A stretch of 64,000 nucleotides of DNA. Origin: Mycobacterium xenopi (GTDB lineage Bacteria; Actinomycetota; Actinomycetes; Mycobacteriales; Mycobacteriaceae). Numbering within the stretch: position 1 is the stretch's first letter; each line of letters begins with the position of its first letter. The stretch covers positions 4,526,001-4,590,000 of the forward strand of contig NZ_AP022314.1 of the NCBI RefSeq assembly GCF_009936235.1, given 5' to 3'. The notes under the pieces are model-generated. The model saw only the letters and a program-made list of their open reading frames with translations, had not been told where the DNA came from and did no database searches. Position numbers and translations under genes: made by a program. Below are positions 52,761-61,192 of this stretch, piece by piece.

Positions 52761-52790
52761 GAAGTCACGAATTAGCGATACCATCGCTCC
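52761..52790 (+). promoter_or_regulatory. leaderless promoter, membrane protein 5
   Basis: TACCAT at 52779-52784, six bases, ATG at 52791. The upstream half differs from the other copies (CACGAATTAGCGA), but the box and spacing are the same. Confidence 0.55.
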
Positions 52791-53384
52791 ATGTCGAACA
52801 CGCCTCCCTACGGGCTACCACCAGCTGGAAGCCAGCCGGGTTCTACTTCCCGGCCAGGGTCAGCAGCTCCATACAATCCGTTGCCGCCACCCATGGCACA
52901 GGCGAGGACGCCACGTAACCCTGGTCGTTGGCCCGCCTTTACCGCGCTAGTGATCGCACTGACGGGCATTGCTGTTGGTATTGTTGGCTGGTTTCGTCCC
53001 ACCCTCCATAACGTCGCACCGGTCGCCCCATCTGCGCCCAGCTTCACCGAAGAACAAATCAAGAGCGCAAAAGCGCGAGCCTGCAACGCATTCGAGACGG
53101 TGCGCAAAGGCGCCGCACTTCAAACCCATTCAGAAGCTAGCGAGCCACTCGCAGCAACAGCAAACGCCCGGTTGTCTCTTACCGTTGGCAATGCCTACTT
53201 GCTGGCTCGGTTGGATCCCGCCACGCCACCGGCACTGGCCGCAGCGATACGAACGCTCGCGGATGATCTCCTCGACCTTGCCGCCAACGCCATGGCAGGA
53301 GCGATGAACGATGATCCGGCGCAAGCCAACCGGCTACGTAACGCGGACGCTGCGGACGCGCGCGTTGCCAACCTGTGCAAATGA
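52791..53384 (+). CDS. small single-span membrane protein, Rv3901c-like, paralogue 5
   Basis: 197 residues (MSNTPPYGLPPAGSQPG), span FTALVIALTGIAVGIVGWF, exterior TEEQIKSAKARACNAFETVR and terminal VANLCK. It is the full-length counterpart of the deleted copy at 32003. Unlike the others it does not overlap a large gene; a 234-bp gap resembling 32079-32317 and the next paralogue follow. Confidence 0.78.
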   Translation: MSNTPPYGLPPAGSQPGSTSRPGSAAPYNPLPPPMAQARTPRNPGRWPAFTALVIALTGIAVGIVGWFRPTLHNVAPVAPSAPSFTEEQIKSAKARACNAFETVRKGAALQTHSEASEPLAATANARLSLTVGNAYLLARLDPATPPALAAAIRTLADDLLDLAANAMAGAMNDDPAQANRLRNADAADARVANLCK

Positions 53385-53576
53385 CGAGTTTAGCGCCATC
53401 CTCCATTAGTGGTTGTCGTCATTATATGTGACGGCGGCAGGCTGAAAGTTGAATCCACAATATCACCCTTTCCTGGTTAATACGTCGGCTACACATTATG
53501 GTTGGGATAACGCTCAAATCTTTGCAGTACCACGGATACATCGACCTGGAGTGATAAACGATACGCAGAGCAGAAC

Positions 53577-53618
53577 AGGGTGAATACCGGAAGCGGCGAT
53601 CAGCGATACCATTGTGCC
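53577..53618 (+). promoter_or_regulatory. conserved leaderless promoter, membrane protein 6
   Basis: TACCAT at 53607-53612, six bases, ATG at 53619. Upstream GGTGAATACCGGAAGCGGCG matches the shared element. Confidence 0.65.
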
Positions 53619-54215
53619 ATGCCGGATACGCCTCTCCCTCAAGTTCCACCAGGACACCCCCATCCTGGGCCGGCGGCTCAGCCAATTTCACATGGCCGGT
53701 GGACCCCGCCGCCACCAAGGGCATTCCATCGGGCCTCACGCTGGCTCAGCTTCGCCGCACTTGCGATCGCTCTCATTGGCGTAGTCATTGGTGTTGTGGG
53801 GTGGTTCCGCCCCGTGCCGCACAACAGCCCACCACTGGCACCGCCCAACCCAACATTCAGCGACAAGCAGATCGGCGATGCAAAGACGCATGTTTGCGCT
53901 GCGTATGGCCTCGTGCATGACGCGGTAATAATAAACACTCACCGCTCTAACCCGGCGCCCGGCGACGCGATCGGCGCACTTGCGGTGGCCGCGAATGGAC
54001 GTCTCGCTCTGTACGCAGGGGGTGATTATCTCTTGGGCCGTTTGGCGATGGAACCGGCGGCGCCACCTGATCTAGTAGCCGCCGTTCGATCGCTGGCCAA
54101 CAGGTCAGAGGAACTAGGAATGGTCTTCCTTGCAGATAAACCAGATTCCATTCAGAATCCCCTCAGACAAGACCTCGACGCAGATGTCGCAACGATAGAT
54201 CGGTTGTGCAAATGA
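53619..54215 (+). CDS. small single-span membrane protein, Rv3901c-like, paralogue 6
   Basis: 198 residues from the ATG at 53619 (MPDTPLPQVPPGHPHPG). Span FAALAIALIGVVIGVVGWF, exterior SDKQIGDAKTHVCAAYGLVHD, AVAANGRLALYAGGDYLL and terminal DRLCK. It overlaps the large gene D by four bases. Confidence 0.8.
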   Translation: MPDTPLPQVPPGHPHPGPAAQPISHGRWTPPPPRAFHRASRWLSFAALAIALIGVVIGVVGWFRPVPHNSPPLAPPNPTFSDKQIGDAKTHVCAAYGLVHDAVIINTHRSNPAPGDAIGALAVAANGRLALYAGGDYLLGRLAMEPAAPPDLVAAVRSLANRSEELGMVFLADKPDSIQNPLRQDLDADVATIDRLCK

Positions 54216-56433
54216 GCGCTTCGAGCCCCAAGGACTGGTCAGACCTACTCACAGGCCATCAGCGGCCAAGGGGTTTGGACATTATTAATAGCGCGGCGGC
54301 CAGCCGTGGAAACACGGCGGTCGCGCATCACGACTTTGCCGGCCTAGTAGGCCAGCAACAGTTTACGTCATTGCTTAACCAAGAAGGTGTGACTGCGGAC
54401 GACGTTCGACAAACTCATTTTGAGGGAGAGCAGCATCATCGCCGTGTGGGGGAAGCAAATCGTGTAATAAAGTCTTCGTATCAGTCCGCCCATGACTCGG
54501 GCGCTGAATTAATACGTCAGCTCGATACCATAGCCGACGATGGGAATTCGAGGATTAAGCAGATTCAAAGCTCCAAAGACCCACTTCCAATCAAAATCGG
54601 CAAAATCACCGATGTCGTAATGGACTGCCAAACCCAGGCTAATATCAAAGCAGCGACTCACTGCGACAACGTGTTCAACGAAATTCAGAAGGTTCTCGAT
54701 GAACGAGGCGTTCCTTTGTCAGCTCGCGAGTTCGCCAAGAACCATGGCATCGAGCTCACGGGAAAGTTCGGCTCCCCTAAGCAGGATGCGGTGCGTCAGC
54801 AAGTCGAGGCAGTGCTTAATCCGTCCGGCACACCTCCGAGCAGCAGCGGCCAATTCTCAGCCCAGTCATACGATCCAAACAGCTCGCCGTATGGCGGTGC
54901 CATCCAAGGACCTCAAGAGCCAGCGACCAGTCCGCCTGCCTCAGAAAGTCCACCGTCTAGCTCGCCATACGGAGGTGCCATCCAGCAGCCCTCACAGCCA
55001 GTGACCGGTCCCCCCCGCCGCACAAACTATTCCACCCGGCTCACCGTACGGCGGCGCGATCCAACAACCACGTGTGCCAACGACTGGCACAGCTATTCCG
55101 TCGCCAGCCGTTGGTAGTGCACCACGGCTTCCAGGCACCAGCGCCGTTCCGCCCGTCTCGGCACCCAACATGCCGAGCATGCCGTCGGCACCAGCGATGC
55201 CATCGACCGCCGCCACGCCTCCTGTGACGCCAGCGAGCCTGTTACACAGTTTCGATCAGGGAATGCAGATGGGCGCCCCCCGATGTCAGCAGCGGCCAAC
55301 GCGGTGCCACCGATGGGTCCGGTGGAACCGCAAATGCCGGAGCCGCCGCGCCGACACCGAATGTTGCTGCGACTTCGCCGGCGAGTGCTCATGTGCCGGT
55401 AATCGACACTCCGCACGCCCCAGCCGCCGACGTTGCGCCTCTGCCGCCCCCGACGCACGCCCCGACCAGCGATGCTGGCACGTCCTACGTCGCCGGGCCA
55501 GCGCCGACGGCAACGCCGTCCGCTGCGGCCGCACCCGCTGGGCCATTGCCTGCCTATGGCGCCGACATCCGACCGCCGGCCTCGGCAGCTGCCGCACCGC
55601 CCACCGCGCCAGCGGGTCCAGCGCCGGCAACTGCGGCGTCGGCGCCGGTCAGCTCATCAAGCAGTGCCGGCGGGATCAGCCAGCCCGCGGTCATGCGTCG
55701 ACCCGACACGGTGCCCACGCCCTCGCCAACGCCGGCCGGAGTCGGCGAGCAGGCCGCCCTCGCCGCGGCGGGCGGTACCACTGCCGGGGCCGCCTCCGCG
55801 GCAACAACTGCGAAGGCACGGCTGCAGCGGCTTGTCGACTTCGTCGCCCGCCAGGAGCCGAGGCTCAACTGGGCCGCCGGCGACCGGCCCGATGGTACTA
55901 CGGTCCTGGTGACCGACCTTGCCAGCGGCTGGATTCCACCGGAAATCGACATCCCGGTCGGTATGCAACTTCGCGATCCGGCCAAGCGTCGCGGTGACCT
56001 AGAAAGCCTTCTTGGCGAGGTGACCGTCACTGCCAGCTACACACGCCTACACCAGGTGCCCCCCGCAGATGATGACGAGCCGGTCCCGACTTCCCCACGA
56101 GCCCGGCAGGGACCTGTTGTAGAGGAACTCGGCTGGGAGCTCGGGCAAGCTACCAACTGGCGCGACGGGTTACCCCGACTGGCACACACCTTGGCCAAGG
56201 CCGCTTCGCGAGGAACTGGGGTACTGGATAAGGAAATCGAGGTACTTCAGGAGCTGCTCGCGGAATTCCGCGATCGTGTACTCGACTCGTATCCAGACAA
56301 CGTCGACGCCGCTGCGGTGGGAAACTGGCAGTTACTTGCGGCGATTGATGCACTCGTCGAGGGCGACAAGACCGGGGCGAATTACCACTTCGCCTGGTTC
56401 CAAGCATTGAGCCACGTGGCTACGGGAGGGTGA
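54212..56433 (+). pseudogene. Rv3900c/Rv3899c-like protein D, complete but with several frame slips
   Basis: Starts MSASSPKDWSDLLTGHQRP. N-terminal domain intact to ~residue 260, then a linker with repeated SSPYGGAIQ. A slip in the C run near 55010 moves to the frame reading PTTGTAIPSPAVGS. Two extra C at ~55275 (GGGCGCCCCCCG) and one missing G at ~55340 shift it again, to the frame that carries the C-terminal module from VPVIDTPHAP to the end at 56433, identical to copy A. If the indels are errors, this is a second full-length gene. Confidence 0.78.
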
Positions 56434-57349
56434 GGTAATGCCACCAGACCTCCGGATAATCATTGAGGAATTGGCAGGCGCGTTAGGTCTTCCCCCGCCG
56501 CCGATGAGCACGTCGGATCCGGTAGTTCCGCCCGGTGTTCCCTTTGACCAAGCGCTTGCAGCACTAGGCCTGGCTGCCAACAGCGGTGATCCCGCCGATA
56601 ATGCGCAGAGCCAAAAGAATCAGGCCGAACGCGAAGCGAAAGTCAACGACGCGCTGACAAAATTCCCTGCCAATGAGGACCAATCGGCCCAGATGCTCCA
56701 ACAGCTGCCACAGATGGCCACCGGCGTTGCCCAGTCAGCGGCGGGTGCCATGGGCGGATTGATGAACCCGATGATGCAGGTACCCCAGCAAGTCGCCCAG
56801 GTGGGCCAGCAGGCGATGCAGGCAGCTATGGGTGCATTTCAGCATGGTGCGGGCAGCGGCGCTGCGGCGGCTGAAGCCCTGCCGGGTGAGCTGCTCGGCA
56901 CAGGCGGTGGGCTCGACGGCGGAGCAGCCGAATTGGCAGGCGCCGCAGGCGGTGCGGGGGGCTTGGGTGGCACCACGCCCGCCGCGATGCTCGGTCCTCC
57001 ACCGGCCCCTTCGGCCGGTACTGTCCCAATGTCGTCGCCCACTACACCACCGACGTCACCGGCCGCACCCGAGCCGACAGCGGCGCCGAGAGGCGGGATG
57101 GCCGGCATGCCGATGGTGCCGCCAGGCGCCATGCATGGCGCGGGGGACAAGGGCAGCGACGCCAAGGCCGACACCAAGCGCGTGGTCCCACCCACGGTGA
57201 AAAACGGCGCGCCGGTACAGGGACGTATCACCACACCACCAACCGCGCCAGAGGTGGTCAGGCGCTTGGAAGGAAAGCCGGTGACCACTCGGCGCATCCT
57301 TGCGCCTGACGAGAAGCCCGACGACAACAGCGCAAATCAAGATCGCTAA
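55148..57349 (+). repeat. dispersed C-terminal module, copy D
   Basis: Matches 28585-30785 at offset 26563, changing to 26564 after the indels. It includes the whole Rv3898c-like gene. Only a few substitutions are visible in 2.2 kb. Confidence 0.9.
56438..57349 (+). CDS. Ala/Gly/Met-rich protein in the Rv3898c position, copy 2
   Basis: 303 residues, identical to the 29874 copy except for two or three residues near the C-terminus (EGKPVTTRR instead of EGKLVTTRR, DDNSANQDR instead of DDNSPNQDR). It marks the end of the toxin array. Downstream sequence diverges at once after the stop. Confidence 0.75.
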   Translation: MPPDLRIIIEELAGALGLPPPPMSTSDPVVPPGVPFDQALAALGLAANSGDPADNAQSQKNQAEREAKVNDALTKFPANEDQSAQMLQQLPQMATGVAQSAAGAMGGLMNPMMQVPQQVAQVGQQAMQAAMGAFQHGAGSGAAAAEALPGELLGTGGGLDGGAAELAGAAGGAGGLGGTTPAAMLGPPPAPSAGTVPMSSPTTPPTSPAAPEPTAAPRGGMAGMPMVPPGAMHGAGDKGSDAKADTKRVVPPTVKNGAPVQGRITTPPTAPEVVRRLEGKPVTTRRILAPDEKPDDNSANQDR

Positions 57350-57437
57350 CACCAACTCACCATTTCTTCAGCAGCTGTTCAAATCGAACACCGCACACAC
57401 ACGGAAAGAGCCCTTCACATTGCAGACTATGGCCTGA

Positions 57438-57752
57438 ATTGACAGTAAGCAGTTAGTCACGCACGCTTACCTGCGTGGAAAACGAAACAAATCCCTTCAC
57501 GACCTACTAGTTGCCGCGCTGCACGACTCGCGCCCGCCAGTCATAAAACCTATCCCGCCGCCAACCGCGCTCGGCACGTCGATGGATCAGTTAATTGGGT
57601 TATTGCACCTGGCGGCCAACCAAGATGTCGAGCCAGGTAATGCAACCGTCCTGGCAGAATGGGAAACTCGGAATCGTACCCTTGCTAGGGCGGTCAACAA
57701 AACGATTCGGCAGGAAAAGCTCGACGACCGCACGGGTGACGGGAACCGCTAA
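57438..57752 (+). pseudogene. unrecognised coding fragment at the island's right edge
   Basis: An open frame follows a TGA at 57435 and reads KQLVTHAYLRGKRNKSLHDLL, PVIKPIPPPTALGTSMDQLIGL and VEPGNATVLAEWETRNRT, ending GDGNR with a TAA at 57750. Codon use and sequence look real, but the only ATG (57582) would give just 56 residues. It is probably the C-terminal end of a gene cut by the island. I do not recognise the family. The 88 bp before it contain nothing clear. Confidence 0.45.
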
Positions 57753-58387
57753 CCAAAATGCCCGTGCAGCGGCCGAAAAGCCAACTCACACACCAGAAAA
57801 TACAAGTATCCCAACGCCCAGCCGGCCAGGACATCGGACAGATGATGTGCGTTCAATGCAACACGCGCGAATCCGACCGCTACCACAATCAGCACGCCGG
57901 CCAGAACTGCGATCGCACGCATCGTCCTGCCCACCACTGGCAATAGCACCGTCAGCAGGGCGAGTACCACGACCATCGCCCCCAACGCGTGTCCAGACGG
58001 AAACGACGACGACGACACATGGGTCAGCGCTGTCACCGGCCTGGGCCGATAAACCAGATGCTTAGCGACGTATGTGATCATCTCGTTGAATTCCATTGTG
58101 GCGAGCAAGAATAGCGCTTCCCGCAGGAGGCGCCTGGTCAGTGCGACCACGACGACGACCACACCAAGAATCCGAAAAGATCCGGGGCTCAACACCAGAC
58201 ACACGATGTCCCACAACCGCACCCACAACGGATGTTTGACGCCGACGTCATAGAGGGCCTGCAACGTCGAGGTGTCCGCTGCTCCCAGCCAGGCCCACCC
58301 GTGCCGATACCCCAGCCACATCACCGCATACAGCACCCCGGCGACAACAGCAGCACCAACCGTGGCCACCGACCGGACCGAGACCAT
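57749..58387 (-). CDS. PAP2-superfamily phosphatase, Rv0308 homologue
   Basis: 212 residues, about six membrane spans. Phosphatase motifs are KHLVYRPRP (KX6RP), SFPSGHA (PSGH) and ARVALNAHHLSD (SRX5HX3D type, with Ala in place of Ser). It should remove phosphate from a lipid phosphate or polyprenyl pyrophosphate at the membrane. The M. tuberculosis homologue Rv0308 neighbours Rv0309; here they are 38 kb apart. Confidence 0.88.
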   Translation of the reverse strand: MVSVRSVATVGAAVVAGVLYAVMWLGYRHGWAWLGAADTSTLQALYDVGVKHPLWVRLWDIVCLVLSPGSFRILGVVVVVVALTRRLLREALFLLATMEFNEMITYVAKHLVYRPRPVTALTHVSSSSFPSGHALGAMVVVLALLTVLLPVVGRTMRAIAVLAGVLIVVAVGFARVALNAHHLSDVLAGWALGYLYFLVCELAFRPLHGHFG

Positions 58388-58463
58388 ACCTACACCGTTA
58401 CAGGGCCTAACCAGAAGGCAAACGCAAACGCATTACCGGCACATCCATCGTCATACTGGACCG

Positions 58464-58677
58464 ATGCCAGTCTTCGCCCGCCAACTGTTGGGCATCGGCC
58501 GACTGCCCGACGACCTGCGCGCCGAGGTTGAAGCCCGAGAGTACCTTGCGGACTACCTCGCAGTGACCCGACAGGTCAGTGGCATCACTGCCCAAGCTGG
58601 CCGGTCTCAGCGTAGGCCGACTGGGTGTCATCGGGCCGGGCAGCAAGCACCTCGCGGTTTCTACGATGGCCGTATGA
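58464..58677 (+). pseudogene. shortened Rv0307c-like gene
   Basis: From the ATG at 58464 the reading is PVFARQLLGIGRLPDDLRAEV then YLADYLAVTRQVSGIT. A shifted frame gives LPKLAGLSVGRLGVIGPGSK and VSTMAV with a TGA overlapping the bluB start. The position between the PAP2 and BluB homologues matches Rv0307c (about 160 residues), so this looks like a gene with an internal deletion and frameshift. Confidence 0.5.
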
Positions 58678-59375
58678 CCGGTCACGCGTTCAGCCCACAA
58701 GAGCGGGCCGCCGTATACCGGGTGATCTTAGAGCGTCGGGACATGCGCCGCTTCGTTCCCGGCAGCGTGGTTCCGGACGATGTGCTAAAGCGCGTGCTGT
58801 ACGCCGCGCACGCCGCGCCCAGCGTGGGCCTGATGCAGCCGTGGCGGTTCATCCGCATCACCGACGACGCGCTGCGGCGGCGCATCCACGCGCTTGTCGA
58901 CGAGGAGCGCCTGCTCACCGCTCAAGCGCTGGGACCGCGCGCCCAAGAATTCCTGCGGCTGAAGGTGGAAGGCATCCTCGACTGCGCGGAACTGCTGGTG
59001 GTCGCGTTGTGCGACGGCAGGGACGCCTACGTGTTCGGTCGGCGCACCTTGCCGCAGATGGACCTGGCGTCGGTGTCGTGCGCCATCCAAAACTTGTGGC
59101 TCTCGGCCCGGTCAGAGGGCCTCGGCATGGGCTGGGTCTCGTTGTTCGATCCCCAGCGGCTGGCCGCGCTGCTGTCGATGCCCGACGACGCCGAACCAGT
59201 GGCGATCCTGTGCCTAGGCCCCGTGCCCGACTTTCCGGATCGGCCGGCACTGGAATTGGACGGCTGGGCCGTCGCGCGGCCCCTGGCAGAGTTCGTCTCG
59301 GAGAACGGCTGGAGCCCTTCAGCGCAGCCAGGTCGGTTACCCGACCGATTCGGCGGCGTCGAGCGCAACCGCTAG
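58674..59375 (+). CDS. bluB: BluB-type 5,6-dimethylbenzimidazole synthase/nitroreductase-fold protein, Rv0306 homologue
   Basis: 233 residues from the ATG at 58674. Nitroreductase fold with ERRDMRRFVPGSVVPDDVL, AAHAAPSVGLMQPWRFI and SCAIQNLWLSARSEGLGMGWVSLF, the pattern of BluB, which breaks down FMN to make the lower ligand of vitamin B12. M. tuberculosis Rv0306 is the equivalent. It is convergent with a small gene whose end it overlaps by ~40 bp. Confidence 0.88.
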   Translation: MTGHAFSPQERAAVYRVILERRDMRRFVPGSVVPDDVLKRVLYAAHAAPSVGLMQPWRFIRITDDALRRRIHALVDEERLLTAQALGPRAQEFLRLKVEGILDCAELLVVALCDGRDAYVFGRRTLPQMDLASVSCAIQNLWLSARSEGLGMGWVSLFDPQRLAALLSMPDDAEPVAILCLGPVPDFPDRPALELDGWAVARPLAEFVSENGWSPSAQPGRLPDRFGGVERNR

Positions 59376-59552
59376 CTGGGGCTGGGCGGCGGTCTCAACG
59401 GAGATCCATGCGGTGGGCGCGAAGTGCAACGTGACAGCGGGGCGCAGGTGCTGGTTTCGCACCACCGTGAGCACGCCGTTACCCCCGATGGTGAATTCGC
59501 CGTCGACGGTCATCGACTCGCCGCTGGCCAGATGCACGACAAACGATCCCAC
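59337..59552 (-). CDS. small conserved hypothetical protein
   Basis: 71 residues from a GTG at 59552 that has AAAGGAG eight bases upstream, which decides this start over the upstream ATG at 59588. The sequence begins MGSFVVHLASGESMTVDGEF and has LRPAVTLHFAPTAWISVETAA; small, beta-rich and soluble. I recognise it as a common mycobacterial hypothetical but know no function. The 3' end overlaps bluB in opposite orientation. Confidence 0.7.
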   Translation of the reverse strand: MGSFVVHLASGESMTVDGEFTIGGNGVLTVVRNQHLRPAVTLHFAPTAWISVETAAQPQLAVALDAAESVG

Positions 59553-59699
59553 AGGCAGAACTCCTTTCTGGCTGCGATTCGACCACACCGTGCGCTTGAC
59601 CCACCACCGAGTAGCCGGCGCTCCGGGCCGATCAGCTGTGCTCGCCGATAAAAATCACGGCCGGAAAAAGGGGGGCACAGCAAGCTCCAAGGTGCCCGG

Positions 59700-61124
59700 A
59701 TGCAAGCTAGGAACGTGACGGCAATCAGCGACCGCGATGCGAGGCAGCCCGGACGCGACAACGTGATGCTCGTGCACTGGCATGACCTGGGCCGCTATTT
59801 GGGCGTGTACGGCCACACCGACGTGTCCAGCCCGCGGCTGGACCGGCTGGCCAATGAGGGAATCCTCTTTACCCGAGCGCACGCCACCGCCCCGCTGTGC
59901 TCACCGTCGCGCGGCTCGCTGTTCACCGGCCGCTACCCGCACAGCAATGGGCTGCTCGGCCTGGCCCACCACGGCTGGGAGTATCGTTCCGGCGTGCGCA
60001 CACTGCCGCAGATTCTATCTGAATTCGGCTGGTACTCAGCACTTTTCGGAATGCAGCATGAGACATCGTACCCGAGTCGGCTGGGCTTCGACGAGTTCGA
60101 CGTGTCGAACTCCTACTGTGAGTACGTAGTTGAGAAAACACAGGCTTGGCTGCGCCACTACGACGGCAACCACCCTTTCCTGTTGACGGCCGGGTTCTTC
60201 GAAACGCACCGGCCCTACCCGCATGACCGCTACCAACCGGCCGACGCCACCGCTGTCAGGCTGCCTGACTACCTGCCCGATACCCCGCAGGTGCGCCAGG
60301 ATCTCGCCGATTTTTACGGATCCATCGCCACCGCCGACGCCGCCGTCGGCCAACTGCTGGACGCGCTGGCCGACACCGGCCTGGACAGCAACACGTGGGT
60401 GGTGTTCTTCACCGATCACGGCCCGGCGTTCCCGCGCGCGAAATCCACGCTCTACGACGCCGGTACGGGCATCGCGATGATCATCCGACCGCCGACCCGG
60501 CTGGCGTTACCGCCCCGCGTCTACGACGAGCTGTTCAGCGGCGTCGATCTGGTGCCGACGCTCCTCGGGCTGTTGGGCCTCGAGACACCACGCGACGTCG
60601 ATGGGGTATCGCATGCCGAGAACCTTGTTGACCGCGTCCGGCATGCGGCCCCGCCACGTGATCACGTGTACACGATGAAGACCTATCACGACTCGTTCGA
60701 TCCCATTCGCGCGATCCGCACAAAGGATTACAGCTATATCGAGAATTACGCGCGCCGACCACTGCTGGACTTGCCGTGGGATATCGAGGAAAGCCCGTCC
60801 GGTCAGGCGGTCGCGCCGCTGGTGACGGCATCACGACCGGAGCGCGAACTCTACGATCTGCGCATCGATCCCGGCGAGGCCAACAATCTGCTCACCGCCG
60901 CGAACCCCGACGGCGCACAGGCGATCGCTGCTGATTTGGCTGTGCGACTTAATGATTGGCGTCAGCAGACCGGTGACGTCATTCCGTCGGAGTTCGCCGG
61001 AACCCGCATATCGGAGCGTTACACCCAAACCTATCTGCAGATCCATCACAGGACACCGACCAGCCGCTCGCCGATCGCCGCGGACCGTGGTATCGAGGAA
61101 GAGGTCAAACACGCCGAACGTTAG
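59700..61124 (+). CDS. sulfatase, Rv0296c homologue
   Basis: 474 residues. The formylglycine motif is LCSPSRGSLFTGRYP (C-x-P-x-R), with the Cys converted by a formylglycine-generating enzyme. VFFTDHGPAFPRAKSTLYDAG supplies metal-binding Asp/His, and GVDLVPTLLGLLGLE is typical of the alkaline-phosphatase-fold sulfatases. It has no signal peptide. It hydrolyses sulfate esters; the substrate is unknown. It is followed by the sulfotransferase Stf0, so sulfation and desulfation genes are adjacent. Confidence 0.9.
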   Translation: MQARNVTAISDRDARQPGRDNVMLVHWHDLGRYLGVYGHTDVSSPRLDRLANEGILFTRAHATAPLCSPSRGSLFTGRYPHSNGLLGLAHHGWEYRSGVRTLPQILSEFGWYSALFGMQHETSYPSRLGFDEFDVSNSYCEYVVEKTQAWLRHYDGNHPFLLTAGFFETHRPYPHDRYQPADATAVRLPDYLPDTPQVRQDLADFYGSIATADAAVGQLLDALADTGLDSNTWVVFFTDHGPAFPRAKSTLYDAGTGIAMIIRPPTRLALPPRVYDELFSGVDLVPTLLGLLGLETPRDVDGVSHAENLVDRVRHAAPPRDHVYTMKTYHDSFDPIRAIRTKDYSYIENYARRPLLDLPWDIEESPSGQAVAPLVTASRPERELYDLRIDPGEANNLLTAANPDGAQAIAADLAVRLNDWRQQTGDVIPSEFAGTRISERYTQTYLQIHHRTPTSRSPIAADRGIEEEVKHAER

Positions 61125-61192
61125 GGTTCGCAGGGCGCGCTGGAGGCAGTCGTCAAGCCCAGCCGTGCCCGTTAGCCCGTCACCGATACACC

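Noticed and set aside
19422..57349. A complete type VII secretion apparatus within the island
   Set aside because: No EccB, EccC, EccD or MycP gene is visible, and no intact Esx pair; only substrate-type and accessory proteins occur.
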